A stretch of DNA of 64,000 nucleotides. It comes from Synchiropus splendidus. Lineage: Eukaryota; Chordata; Actinopteri; Syngnathiformes; Callionymidae. Within the stretch, counting starts at the first letter, position 1. The number at the start of each line of letters is the position of its first letter. Location of the stretch: positions 16,541,001 through 16,605,000 of the forward strand of contig NC_071347.1 of NCBI RefSeq assembly GCF_027744825.2, written 5' to 3'. A model generated the notes under the pieces. That model saw only the letters and a list, made by a program, of their open reading frames with translations, made no database searches and was not told the origin of the DNA. The position numbers and the translations under genes were made by a program. This document shows positions 1 to 13,400 of this stretch, in pieces.

Positions 1-2468
1 GATGGCATTGTTGTGAAGAGAAGGTTCTTTTCCATCGGGGGGAAATGGTGGTACAGCACAGTACAATCACACACACAGTTGCAAGTGGAGAAGTCTTAGC
101 TGGAAACTTTGAGTAGCTCATGGAATTCTGAAGGGAAACAGGAGAGTTAAATTGTGTGAATGTTTACGATAGGGCTTCACTATTATTAGTCACAGATCTT
201 GTGGTAAAGTGCCTCATTAGATGGCTTCTAATTCAGATATTAATAAGGTACAGAGTAGATGTATGTACTGCCTCCCATTTGGTACCTGGAAAAGTGTTCT
301 GATATATAGACATATCTCTATTTTGTTGTTCTCTTTAACGCTCACAGACTGAGCAAAAACAAATATTAGCATGCCGAGATTACAAACTTCTGTTTGAGAG
401 ATGAAGCAATCCAAGATTACAATTAGGACCTTTCAGTTACATTCTGCTAAGAAGCTCACAAAGCAGATTTAATGAGCTGTGCAGTTACAGTTACCTCAGT
501 AATGAGGTGGCCAAGTTCAACTGTTAACGGCGAGGAGCGGGCAGCATCGAACACTGAGCGTTTCAGACTTGCCAGCATGCTGACTGGCACACTGGATCTG
601 AAACCTACCGTGCAGGTTCGCTTGAGACTCATGGGAATTGACGGGCTGTCCATCAACCTCCCCTCTCCGTTGCTTCATTTGGCAGCCTGCTAAACATAAA
701 CGCACGCGATACACAGTCCTCCCTCTGTCTCGGCGCTCATGCTTTCAAAGCAACTGTCCAATTAACTTGATGCCGCTTAAACAGCCAGCTCTTTGTAGTA
801 ATTTTCTACGGCTCTCCATTGTGGTGGAGGTTTGAATGGTCATTTATTTGGGACGTCCAGTTGACATTGAGTAGCATTCATCTTGGTGATGTGTGTCTCA
901 CCGTGTGACTGAACTGAAGATGGAGCCATAATCTTTTTCATTATTGCATTTCTACCACTTAATCCGCAATGATTTTTAAGACAGTGATGACATACAGTGG
1001 CACGTAGTTTTATACTTTTCTGTGGAGTTCTATTAAGTCTGGTGAATTTCAGATCTGTTCATTTACAGTGTCCTTGAACGTCATGACTTGTCGCCATCTT
1101 CTCCTTTTACGTGGCACCTCCCTCTCCAAATTACACATGACTTCAGTCTTCACGTGTCCTTCTACCTTCCTCTACTTCCATCCCTTGGATACATTCGTTT
1201 CACATTTTGTCACCTTTACTTTATTTTGTTCATCGCTGCACAATGTACCGAAGTACTTTCCTAGTTGGTGGGATCCGCACTGACATTGGCAATAAAACTG
1301 ATTCTGATTCCATTGTACACGTCAGTATCTTCATCTCTGACTCAGCCTCCTGTTTTTGTGTCTCAAACTATTCAAAAAGGCAGGTTACATTACTTATCCT
1401 CTATTGCTTCCCTTTGACTCAACCTCATACTCTCATGCGCTCATACTCCCGACTCCACCTGCCTGCAGTCTCTTCTTCACCTAACTTTCTGTCCAGTACC
1501 ATCCTCCAACAAGATTCCAGTGAGTTTGGTGTAAACATCAAGTCCCATTAGCCCTTGATGCATTCACAGGCTTGTTCCTTAAAAGACTCCTGGATGAATT
1601 TCCATGCTGTGTATTTGCCATCCCACTCACCCTAATTTATATGCATCCACTCAGTCTCTTCAAAGGCTTGTTGGGCGGATCATCCCACCAATAAATAAAT
1701 GATTGAATACTATACAGCCTCTTCACTGGCCTTTTTGTATATTGCAATAAACAAAAGAAATTTGCATCATCTTCATAGAGCATCAGAAGGCTGCCATTTA
1801 TGACGGAATCGATTAGTTAGACAGAGCACCGGTGGGAGGATGATGTAAACTCAGGTGTCTCGATGTCAGTTACACAAGAGTGAAACCTGAATGCAGAAAC
1901 TCCAGAAGGTCAAAACTTTCTAATTTTATGAAAAGCACATCACATCTCTTGTCAATAAAAAATGTTTTGTAGTAAACGCAGGTTGAGGAAAATGCCAACG
2001 CCACTTCCTTACTGATGAATATGATCGATTTGTTTTGGAATTCAGCGGAAAGTTAAGGCCTAGAAAGCTAATTTTGAGTCTGTATTCTGGGCGGAGATTA
2101 AAGAATTGGATGGAAAAAATGGAGAAATCTAAAAAAAATAACAATGAGGAATTGAGGACAAATTTTCCAAATGTCATATGGAATAGCCATATCTTTTTAC
2201 TACTCACCAATCATAAGACAAAAAGCCAATGTTTGACAGTTACAGCTACAGAATCTGTCTGAATGACCTTCGTCATGAAACTGTGCTCATTGTATATAAA
2301 CTCACAAAGACTTTTTTTCTTTAAATTGAGTCACTCCCTTTTATATTTTACTCTTAAGCAAACATAGTCAGATTCAGTCTCAGGTATTGCGCTTCTTTGC
2401 TATGAAACATCCTGATGCCCTTCAGTGTCTTTTAGTGAAATTGAATTGTAATCGTTTGCTCTTTGCAG
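1..2468 (+). other. ldlrad3: 3' part of ldlrad3 intron 1 (or 5' flank)
   Basis: No coding exon is recognised here. The stretch ends in an acceptor (ctctttgcag) at 2468 that gives the required phase 1. No ATG followed by a signal peptide and a phase-1 donor was found, so exon 1 probably lies left of the window. A LINE-like 3' tail lies at about 1195-1320. The rest is unassigned, AT-rich sequence. Confidence 0.7.
1195..1320 (+). mobile_element. Possible LINE (L2/CR1-like) 3' tail
   Basis: A segment with 'gcacaatgtaccga' followed by 'caataaaactgattctg' resembles the 3' tails of fish L2/CR1-type LINEs, which often end in (A)ATAAA plus short ATTCTG-like repeats. No reverse transcriptase coding sequence is attached. 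The class is assigned by resemblance only. Confidence 0.35.
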
Positions 2469-2615
2469 AGAGCCAGCTGCTCCCTGGGAACAACTTCACC
2501 ACTGAGTGCAACATCCCTGGAAATTTCATGTGTGGAGATGGAAAGTGTGTCCCGGGTGGATGGCAGTGTGATGGGTTACCTGACTGCTTCGACAAGAGTG
2601 ATGAAAAAGGCTGCC
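2469..2615 (+). CDS. ldlrad3: ldlrad3 exon 2: N-terminal ectodomain and LDLa domain 1
   Basis: This 147-bp exon (49 codon equivalents, phase 1 at both ends) starts after the acceptor ctttgcag and ends before the donor gtgagt at 2616. It encodes [14 protein letters not shown] and then the first LDLa module. All six cysteines are present (14, 22, 27, 34, 40, 49), with the acidic calcium-cage signature [15 protein letters not shown] just before Cys14 is an N-glycosylation sequon. [10 protein letters not shown] and the domain are nearly the same as the mature N-terminus I know for mammalian LDLRAD3, which makes the assignment secure. The first base of the Glu codon comes from the missing exon 1. 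In mammals this module is the one contacted by VEEV glycoproteins; nothing here shows whether the fish protein binds any virus. Confidence 0.96.
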
Positions 2616-5600
2616 GTGAGTATTGAATATTTCCTTCGCTTTTCTTAGAACGATGCTGTCTCTCTATTGACGGGGGGCATTTCAAATTTCTCCGCAAGTC
2701 CTCGAAGGTTTGTCCTCTCCAGAAAATTCTAAGACCATCTGAAAAGTGGGGAATCAGGTCTTTTCACTCATACAATCATCAATTGTCAACCAATCGTGAT
2801 ATGGCAGAGTCATGCTGCAGCAGTTACACAGGCGTACAGCATAAGTGCCGCACAGAAAAGGGGATTTTAAACATCATTTCTGAAAGCAGAAAATACTTTC
2901 AATAATTTAAGACGTGCAGTCATGAATTTGCTGAATGCACGCATCTGCAGTTGCCACAAAACTCAAGTGTTTGTTACATTGGAAAATAATTTTACTTTCA
3001 AACCACAAGAGTTGAGTACAAGAGTGAGCATCGCGCTGCTCACCACACCAACTATAAACATTGCAAAACTGATTTATAAAAGATCAGAAGTGAAAATTTG
3101 TGATTGTGAATATGTCATTATTCAACATTTAAGTTTTATCTTCTCAATTTGTTTTATTTTACTGGGTGACTGAGTGTTTCCCGTCTTTAATTGTTATGTT
3201 ATTCCATTGCTGTTGTTACAATCGAAAACGCTCAGTAACGTTCATTGACATTACCTGATAATCTCTGGTGTTTTTATCAATATTGACTGACATTTGGAAA
3301 TACTTATGTATTATTGCTTTAGCTAAAGATATGTGTGAACAGTTTTCAGCATGAAAAGATTCATTCATTTAAAAAAATATGATTTCAGAAAATTACCCAA
3401 GAATTTGAGATTATCCAAGTAAATAAAGAATAAATATAGTGCAGGCATGTGGTGTAGTGGAACAGAAACAATAGCAGAATACTGGAAAGACCTGTAATGT
3501 CGCTCTCCCTGAGATTTTATGCAAGCAAGACCATTTACCCTGTGTATTTAGACTAGACTAGATTAGATATCCTGTAGTTGTCCCATATTTGTGAGTGGCT
3601 AGTGATGTCTGGCAACAACAATACAGGTGAGATTGGTACTCAAGTAAACCAGGAATTATATTTATCTTCTCCCAGCCACTGCTAGTCATGTTTTGTTTTT
3701 TTTTTACCCGCCCCACACTGTCGTCTGACTGCAGGTGTGTCAATGATTGACAGCTGTCACTCAGATACCACTGTTTTGTTTTGTTAATGTGAACGATACG
3801 TTCATACTTATCAGCTGTGCCAGAGTCTGAGAATCTACTTGTGCTGTCTCCAAATCTACTTGCTGAAATACCACCGTTTGTATATCAGTGGTTCAATCGT
3901 GGTGACTGAACTTGCGATCACCATAAACCTTCAATCTATTGTATAGATCACTCATAGCAATTCGACAGCCATACAATCAAAATAAACCCTAATACAAAAC
4001 GACTTTCATATCACATTTGTTGAACTGCAGAGCTCCATCAGGGAGGTTCACCTCATCTTGTGAACTTCCCCCAGTAATGAATTACTTGTATGATTATGGG
4101 AGATGTGCTACGAGCCTGCTGTTTCTTTCATTAGACGCCAGGAGATTCACATAGGCATCACATCGCGGGTGGTGTTAACAGCTGTTTCTGGCGCAGGCAC
4201 GGAAATTTGTTCATGGCAACACTGCATGTTAAGAGGCACTTGAGCCGTCCCTCCTTCCTTTCATGCTCCCGCCGCCTCCACATGTTGTAGCCGAGGCACA
4301 GCACTGCATGCCACTGAGGGATCGTCTCACAACTTGTTTTGGCATCCATGTCAGTCACCCGTTCATCTTCTCGAAAACATACCCAAGTTCAGATTTCGCT
4401 CCAGTGCCTTGAGATAGACCTTGGTTAATTTATGGGGCTTCTGTGGGTGCGGTTTTCCCCTCTGAACATGGATTGCATGATCCAAAGTTAGTCGTGTTCT
4501 GCCCCAATAAATCCCATAAGTGCCTTTACATTTCACTCCAGGAGAGCAAATTGGAGAAATTCAACTGATGAACCCCCTGTTCACCACGTTGCCAGCCCCT
4601 GTTAAGTAATACCATCAAAGCAAAGGAGCATTAGTCCAGTGTGCAGGAATAGTAGGTAGCGCATGTATAATTCTACTACAGTGCTTCAGTTTTCCTCACT
4701 CGTGGCGAGCTTTGATCTTTATAGTCTGCTGCCCCACCTCCTCCTGGTCTCAGTCAGAGTTCCACACATAGATGGGATTGCTGATGAAGATTGACTTTGA
4801 GGCCTGGCCACACTGACTGGAACCACCCCTCCGCTCCACACGCCCCATCCTGATTTATTCATCTCAGCAGCTCCCTCTTGTTGGCGTCATGTTTTCACTC
4901 CTCTCTGCGCTTTATTGCATCTGATGATTGCTAAGCTTTTAGCTTGTAATTTGCCTCACCGAGGTTTGTTTTCAATTCAAATGAAAAGCAGAAGTCCTCC
5001 CACGGCAGAGATTTGTAGGCTGGAAAGCAGCCGCTTTTGCCCTCCGTTCTGTCACCTCTTTTACTTCTCATATTTCCCCGCCTTGTTCTTTCTGCTTTAC
5101 TCCTCCCGCTGTCAGTTCCTTCACTGTTCTCTCGTTGGCAGCTCAGCCAACCAGCAGACTGCAGCCAAACTTTTAAGGCCATCAATCATCTCAGTTCCTG
5201 GAGATATGGTCATTTATTGCCTGTCAACAGAGACTGTCAGCAACCACCTGAAAGCAAATATTTAGAGGCATTGGGATGAATTCAATCTGTGCTAGATTCA
5301 GATTCTCCTACATCAGCTTATACTGCAGGTCAGATTGTGAGTTTAAATATGGAGTGCTGGCTGTTCCTTGGTGTCTCAGTATACATCAAAAAGGGGTGGG
5401 TTTTTTTTTAGGTCTGTAGTGTTCATCCCTTGTATTCGTCCTTGTTTCAATGCACAGATAATGATGGTGATATATATTTCAAAATAACTTTCCCTCTATG
5501 AACAGATGATTCATGGGTTGATAAATCCACGCATCCGTCCATATTTTGAGGCCAATAATAATACCCAGTGATAATGTGAGGAGCTGCACACTCAACCAGT

Positions 5601-8600
5601 CATGTTGCTAGACTACAGTAGAGCCATGCTAAAGCCTTCACACTAAAAAGGCCTGTATCTTGTTGTGGAAGCGCCAAAGGCTTATCCACAGCTTCTCACT
5701 TGAGTCACATTAATGCATTAATTATTATTATTATTATTATTATTAATTCTTTTGGGAGTTGACAAATTTAATGATCTATTTTGTTTGCATTCTCTTGGAA
5801 TGTGGCAATACTTTTTGATTTTTAGGTGCAGAATCACAGTGTGAAGGTCTAGAACCTCTGATACTTCTGAGATTTAAAGGTTTATGGTTTTTCGGACATA
5901 ACTAACCCAAAAATGTAATGGAATTTTTTGTTTTCTTTCATCATATATATCACCGTTGAGTGATATAAAATCATTTCCCTTTGGCCAAATAGGACACAAC
6001 TCTGAGGCACTAGTGGCATCAAATACACACAGGCAGACTTACAAGCTTGATTTCTGCGAGTCAGTTTCTCTATTAATACCTGGATTATGTGGAAGTAAAA
6101 TGGCACAAATCTTTAATATTAAATTTAAAGTTTCAATGTCTTGAAAAATGCGTCCTTTTATGCAATAATATATACTGCTGGGATTGAGCTATTGTCAGAC
6201 GGGAATTATGCTTGTTTTGATGTCGACACAATCTTCTGCTGCATAAGTGGGCTTCTAATACTTGGCAGTCAGTATTTCTGCCGACAGCAGCCGCGTAATC
6301 CCTCTGGCTCCATCAAGGTCCCCGCTGTGATGGACAGAAAGGAATTGGGATTGTAACAAGGGCTGCAGGAAGGGGCCGCAAATAAAGAAGGACTTACAGT
6401 GTTAACCACGAAGTGTGGGGTGTCATTGTGTGTGTCAGACACATTCACACTCCTTCAATAATGGTTTTCCAGTTGAACATCACATTATTTTGACCAGTTC
6501 TTGCCATCACCTCTGCTCTGCCACTTTTACATTTGCAAACAGTGTTTGCGTTCAACAAAATAGATTTCTACCCGTCCTGAAAAAACAAACAAATGCCTTT
6601 GCAACTGCTGTCATAATCTTTATAAAAAGTGAAAGTCAAAATAATGTCATTCTTACCTGACTGTCTGTCCACCCTCATTATAATGGAACACATGCCACTG
6701 AATTGCTCGCCATCTGTAACTAACAGGTGGCGTCTGTGAGAATGTTTGGACCGACTCATTATGGAATCAGCTTTCAACATGTGATATAGATGCTGCATGT
6801 GTGTCAGTGTTCTGAGTTCCAATGTCACGTTTGCCACTGCACCCCAGATGTCTTTTTGAAGGTTTGTTGGTGTAACTTTGTATCTAAATGATATTTCAAA
6901 TGTTCATATTTACCAAACTTAAGCTAACAAAAATAGTTGAGGAGCACAGTGTTTGCGTGAGATGTTCTTTCACACTTCAGTATACTGGTGTTATCTTGTC
7001 GTAAATTAGCAATGGGTTTGTGAGGCTTCATGAAACAGTGCCCTCATTTTCAGAGCACACTAGATGCCACTCTCTGCTCTAAAATCTTAGGATTTTAACA
7101 ACCACTTCAGTGAAACATCATTTTTTAAACCAAAATGAGGACAATTTTTCATGAAGCCTCATCAACCCATCACTATGTAAATGATTCTCAACAGTGAATA
7201 AACATTAAAGGGCCCTTTTAACAGCGTTGAATGCTTCAAAATCTGGGTTCTGACTTCAACCCCAGGTCATGTGAAGTGTACTTTCTGAGACCAGTTTGGG
7301 GATATAAGTGTTGGTGTTTATTGTTGGTTCATTTTATGTTTCGGGTGCTGCAAAGGCAAAAATGCTGTGACCTCCTCTTTAACTTTAATGGATGGGTGAT
7401 AACTTATTGTACATGATATACCGCTAAAAAAAATTCCGCAATAATTGTGCATATGATATATGATATATGATGCGTTTGATAAACTTTGAATTTCTCATCT
7501 CTGCACTTAAATATTATAATTAAACATAAACAAATAATGATGTTGGAGACAAAGTCCACTCATAAATTTCATCATAAAACAGATTCTAGAGAGACTATAG
7601 TGTATACAGCACATGTTTTTGTCCATATCGCCCAGCTGTACTAAATTTATAAGGTTTGCAGTGTTTATACATTGTTCTTACTTGGCATGCAGTTAAATGT
7701 CCCTGGCTTGTTGAAGTTGCATTAAGACCCCCACTGAGATTAAAGGATATCAATGAGGAATACTCATCTGCATCTTTTAATTAAGACTTTTCTTAGCTTT
7801 AAAATAGGAGTCTTGAGACGTTGATACAAGTGAATATCTCACATCCTGGGTGGATGAGAAGTTCTGTTACATTTGTATGCGGTGGTTATCCTTATAAGGT
7901 ACTGTTGCCATGAGAAACCAAACAGCCAGCTTTCTTTGTGATCGGTTACTTTTTTTTTTGCCATAAATCTGACGCTGTGCAGAAGTTGAAGAAGTATCAG
8001 AACAAAACCCAAGTGTGCAGATGGGACGAGGTTGAGTGCTCGCACAGCAGTCCGCAGGCACAAAGTGACATTTATTGAGCACAAATGGGGTTTTTGCTTG
8101 CTGGAGTAACATTTCTTTTTACTTGTACACAGACAAAATATCTCCAGCTCAAAATCTCAAACAGCTACAAAAGCAAAACACTATGCTTTATGAAACTGAC
8201 GAGATACTAAAAATACCCCCCAAAAAATGGCTTTTATTGAATTATAGCCGTCTGCTTTCTTAAATTCTGTGGATTTTCAGAGGATCTCACTCTGTTAAAA
8301 GTAGTAACTTGTAGGTAGCAACAACACATAACCTGCTTACCAGGGGTCACTGTATATCAAATGTCATGATCCTCAAGCAAACTGCCACGGTGATACCTAT
8401 TTTTAAGTTGATCAGTAGTTGCCATGAACCACACACATACAGGGATGATGAGGGGGAGACATGGCCGAGTGTACCGAGCCCTGCAGCCAGGATTAGCCTC
8501 TTTACCCTTGTTGGGGTAACACACCGGCGACAAGAAAGATGTGAAGTGAAACAAGGCTGGGAAGGCAGAGAGACACGATCTGTGTGACTTTGGGGTACAA

Positions 8601-10459
8601 TAATGCAGTGAACTTTAAGTCTGCGGGCTGAGGGTTGGATGGTCGACACTGACAGTTGTGCGGTGGCTCTTGAAAGAGCCTGCGGCGAGACAAAGGGAAT
8701 CCCACAACATCTACACAATCAAATTGTCTCCTGAAGGCAAGCTATGAATGTCTTGTCTTTAATCTCTAACTTGGCTTTAAATCAATACCCTAATGACCTA
8801 AATGATAACTTGCCTTCTGACTTGTATTTATAAGCCAACACAACACGTTTCATGTCACTAATGGATTTTTGACATTGAGTAATACTTTAGAGAGCAACCT
8901 ATGAATAAAGTCTAACTTGCATTATCACAACATGACATTTGCCAAAAAAGTAATGTTATGGAAGGTGTATTTATTTTTCAGTGCAACGCTCCATAGTCAT
9001 GGACCATCTTGAAATATGTAGGCTGATAAGAGGCATAAACTTCTCCCCCTTTTTTGTTTCCCGGACACTCTGACCTTTCATTTCACAAATGTTACCACTG
9101 TGTGTTTGTGTTTTTTTTTAATCTATTGGTGTGGATCAATGGAAATAAAGGAAGAAAAACAGCCGCCTCAAACTGTCATCACTTTTTGGCATAGCACCAG
9201 CATTTTCTCACACGACACTTGTGAACCAGCATGACACTTAATTTTAAGAAAGCATGTCATGAATTCCAGATGTAAAAAAAAAACAATTTCTGATGAGTGG
9301 ACAAGTTTATCTTATGCAACTTGTGAAATCACAAGACATATGTACTGATTCAGATCTTATTCGTTCAGACTTTCCAGTCTAAAATGCTGTGAACGCGCCA
9401 ACATGTCACGTGAAGGTATCGGAGGTGATGTTTGGGTGTCTTGAGAGCTATTCGTCGTATCTTTGTTACAGCTTGGCTCTTCCTGCACGTTTGGAAAAGG
9501 AACAATCGCAAACCTGCTTTTTTTTCTGGAGCAGTTGTGGGAACGAATGTGGCAGTTAATAGCACAGCCCAAAGTTGAATGTTTATCAGACAAAACAAAC
9601 AACAAACAAACACAGCAGTGGGCTTCACTTCCCAGGTGACTTGTTAGCCCACAATGCATTATGGTTTTTCCCCACTCTGTGACGTCATTCGAGCTATCTG
9701 GGTAGAATTACACGGATGACATCTTGGCTTTAAGAAATGTGAAGGCTAACATTGTTGTTATATGTACTTTCAACTATGTGGAGTGTGGTCTACTGGTCTC
9801 CACACTAGATGGGAGAAATTCTTACACAGATGACCTTTAACTTACTAAACTAAAGTCATCAATGAATGGGCCGTGTTTTATACAAATTGGATATATTTAT
9901 TGATGTATATATAACAGCTCAAGACATATTGTGCTTTACATATTATCAGTTGCAAAGGCCCCAGGTGAACACGTTTCTTGTTTTTCTGAAGGATGAACGC
10001 ATCTGTCGCATGCACTCTGGAGCGCATCCGGACTTGTTCTAACAGTGACTCCAGCCTAAGAAGAGGAAAATGTAGAGCACGAGGAGAGTGACAAGGACTA
10101 AGAGAAAGTCTGGATTTTTGTTTAATGTTTTTCTTTTTGCTCTCTCAAAGTCCATCTGTCATTGTTAAAAACAAAAGGTCATATGAGTAGATAGTGATGA
10201 ACTACAATATGTATATGGTTGGAGAAAATCCAATCATATACATTAATAATGGAATAAATTATCTCTGATTTAACCTCTTTATACCCAGTGTGCCCAACTG
10301 TTTCCTTATATCATCAGCCAAGATAGAAAACGATTACTGTTTGAGTCTATTCAGCACACTCGAGGATCCTTTGACAGTTTTCAAGGCAGACCTCTTTTTG
10401 CAGAGGCTGATGGAAGAAGTGCGTGGCTGAAAAAGTACTTGAGGCACCACACACTGCAG

Positions 10460-10498
<39 letters not shown>

Positions 10499-13400
10499 CT
10501 GTTTTTAATTGGTGTTGAAACACATAAACCTCTGAAGCAGTAGCAGAGGACATTAAATGGACATTCTCTCTTCTGTTATTTGAATCTGAATCGTTGGGTT
10601 TCACTGTTAAAATGATTGATTTCCAGTGCCTTCTTTGTGTCAATGCTATAAATAAAGCTTTATGAATGCGTATGCAAAATCAAAGTAGTGACCCACCCAC
10701 TCTTCTGTTGCATCTGTCCAGTAAAGTTCTGTTGCTACCGTGTGCCGAGTTGGTTCTTCGCGCCAAACATATTTGCGCTTCTGTGTAGATGCATGGCTCC
10801 GAAGATGAGGAAGATATAAGATGACGACATAATTTGAGGAGTAAAACAGGTTTTATTTTGAGTCCAGTTCAGAGCTCTCATGAAAGTGGACTTGGAAGAG
10901 ATGAAGAAACGATGAAGGTGATGCAACTGATCGATAGGAGGGGTTATGAATCCTAAAGAAGAGAGATGAAGTATTGATGAGAGTCTTACATGAATTATCT
11001 CTTGCCGTGGCTCTGTTGAGTCTCTGCTAATATTGACCAGTACTTGTGTTTGAGAGATGAAAAACGGTGTTTTCTAAGATGACTTCAACTAGATCTTACA
11101 GAGAGAATCACCTTCACATGATGAGTTGTATATCTGAGCGGGGTCATTACTTCACACATCATCTAACTGATCGATCGCCTCGCCTCGACTTACCTCCCGT
11201 GTTATTGGCACTGGCTAAAATAGGGCCGGTATTTTGCACATGCTCTTGGGATTATAGAGTGTACTCACACCATGATGGATTCAGGGAATGACACTGGTCT
11301 GTTCACGCTCGGATCTCAGAATGAGGGCACTGCTAATATCCTGCTCTGGCCCAGCTTGAACCAAAAAAAAAAAGAACTTGTGAAAATGTTTTTGGAGTTT
11401 TTCAACTGGAGTGGTGAATGTGAAATGCTGGGAGCACATTACAAAAGTCGACGCTCCTATTTTGAGTTCACTCGCCATAAGCACTGAAACACACCGTTGT
11501 TTATTTCAATAAATGAGCATTAAAACTTGTGGTAATATAGAGGATGAAATACGAGGAAAGTCGGTGTTTTTCTGCCCTCATTAAAGTTAAAATCTATATA
11601 GTATCTTCAGCTCATTCAAAAGCAGGTACACCATTAATGGATGCAGCTTGTGCGCGACGTATACAGCGCCATGTTCAAAATTGTATTTATTGTTTTGATC
11701 CTGCAACACATTCTCGACTGGATCTCGCTGGCCTTCTAGCTTACCCTCCTGGCTCCATTATCTATTGATTTTCTCCTCTTTCAAATGCTCAACAAGGTCA
11801 GCAAGACCTTTGAAACCCTTCAGCTGTCTTCGCTCTGGTCTTTCTTGTTAGGCTCTTCCTTCACTCTCTTCCGTCAGTATGTCTGTCTCCACCACTCTGT
11901 CAATCATGCATACCCATCACAGCCGTGCTGAACAACACATTCTGTTCTCCGGGGAGTCTGACAGAGAGAGAGACAAGGTGTGAAGAGAGAGAAGAGGGCA
12001 TTGTGGAGTGTATATCTGGGGAGAGCAAAACAGAGCAACTAGAGTGATGCTGTTGGAATCTGGCTGACAGAATCTGCTGCTGTGAGGTAGAGACGGAGTC
12101 GAAGAGAGGAACAGGTGTATTCTGTTTTCGCTCTATGTTGGATATGAGAAAAGGTGAAGAACTCCTTTGGCTGGAGTCGGGACATTTTATTGGTTATCTG
12201 GTGGAAGAAGTAGCAGTTTTCTCTTCAAGTGAAGCTTTGAAAACTCAACACAAATGAAACCTTACTTTGACTTGTGTTACTGCCCATGACACACAGTCTT
12301 TGTGGAAGCATTGGTTACTCCTAAATCTTAAAAAAATGCATATAATAGCGTTGTTGTTTATGAGTTTGTATTATAGTTTAATTTATGCTTAATTAACCAA
12401 CCAAATGCCCAACCAGATACCCAAACCGTGATACAGTATTTGAACTGTACCTGCAGCAACTGCAATATTATTATTTTCGTTCCCTATTTTGTGAAGCTAA
12501 TTGTCAGGATGCTTGATTCCACATCATCTTTCACAATAACAGTGCAATTATTCGATGCAAAATAAGGATTCATTTGCTCCCAATATTTACAACTACTGAC
12601 TTGGTATCATGTATTGATACTGAGCGAGAGCCAGAAAGAATGCTGAGAAATTATAATCATTCGAATGGTGTTTATACAATTTTAGAAAAGTGAGAAGCAA
12701 CAAAAAAACATGGTGGAAATGTGGTGAACAGGGGGCGAAAACAATTGGTACTACTCAAATTCAATACAAACTAATAATGGTATATATTGGATTAATGAGT
12801 TTGGATATATGCAGTCATTTGAAACAAAACAAGAATTAGAATTTCGGTTGACATTCATCATGATGATGAATTACAGACTAAAGAGTGAGGACCATCATAT
12901 GCTAAATTAGCTCTTCTGCTTCACTTATTGAGATAAATACAGGATAGCGGGAGAAAGAAAAGCAAATTTGTGCCTTGGACAATTATTCTCCAACAAGAAA
13001 CAAGCAAAATATAGTCACATAAATGTAGAATAAACAGGTAAGAGCATACAAGGGAGCGGTTCAACTGAACTTTTCTTTATCTTTTCTATATCCTTAATGG
13101 AGAATTTGGACTCAGCAATTTGTAATTCTGTATGCTTTTGTACTGTGGGAGGAAACCAGAGTTCCTAAAGGAAACCCACTAAGTATGTGAATGACTTCAG
13201 ATGCACTGCAATGGTAACTTACTTAGGGAGTCCCCTGTCTCTCACTAGAGTGAAGATAAGCTCCCAGAACACTGAAAAGCTGCAACTTACAATGGACAAT
13301 AAATATCCATTTGTTTCCTTGGTTCATAGTGCTTCCGAGTCATGGCTGGTTTTAGGCAATCCTAGTTACAAGGGGCCAGACGTGAGATGCTTGTGAGATA

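Noticed and set aside
2387..2626. Open frame running through the exon 2 acceptor from an ATG at 2387
   Set aside because: The 27 residues upstream of ESQLLPG are intron read-through across a good polypyrimidine/AG acceptor and do not resemble a signal peptide of LDLRAD3.
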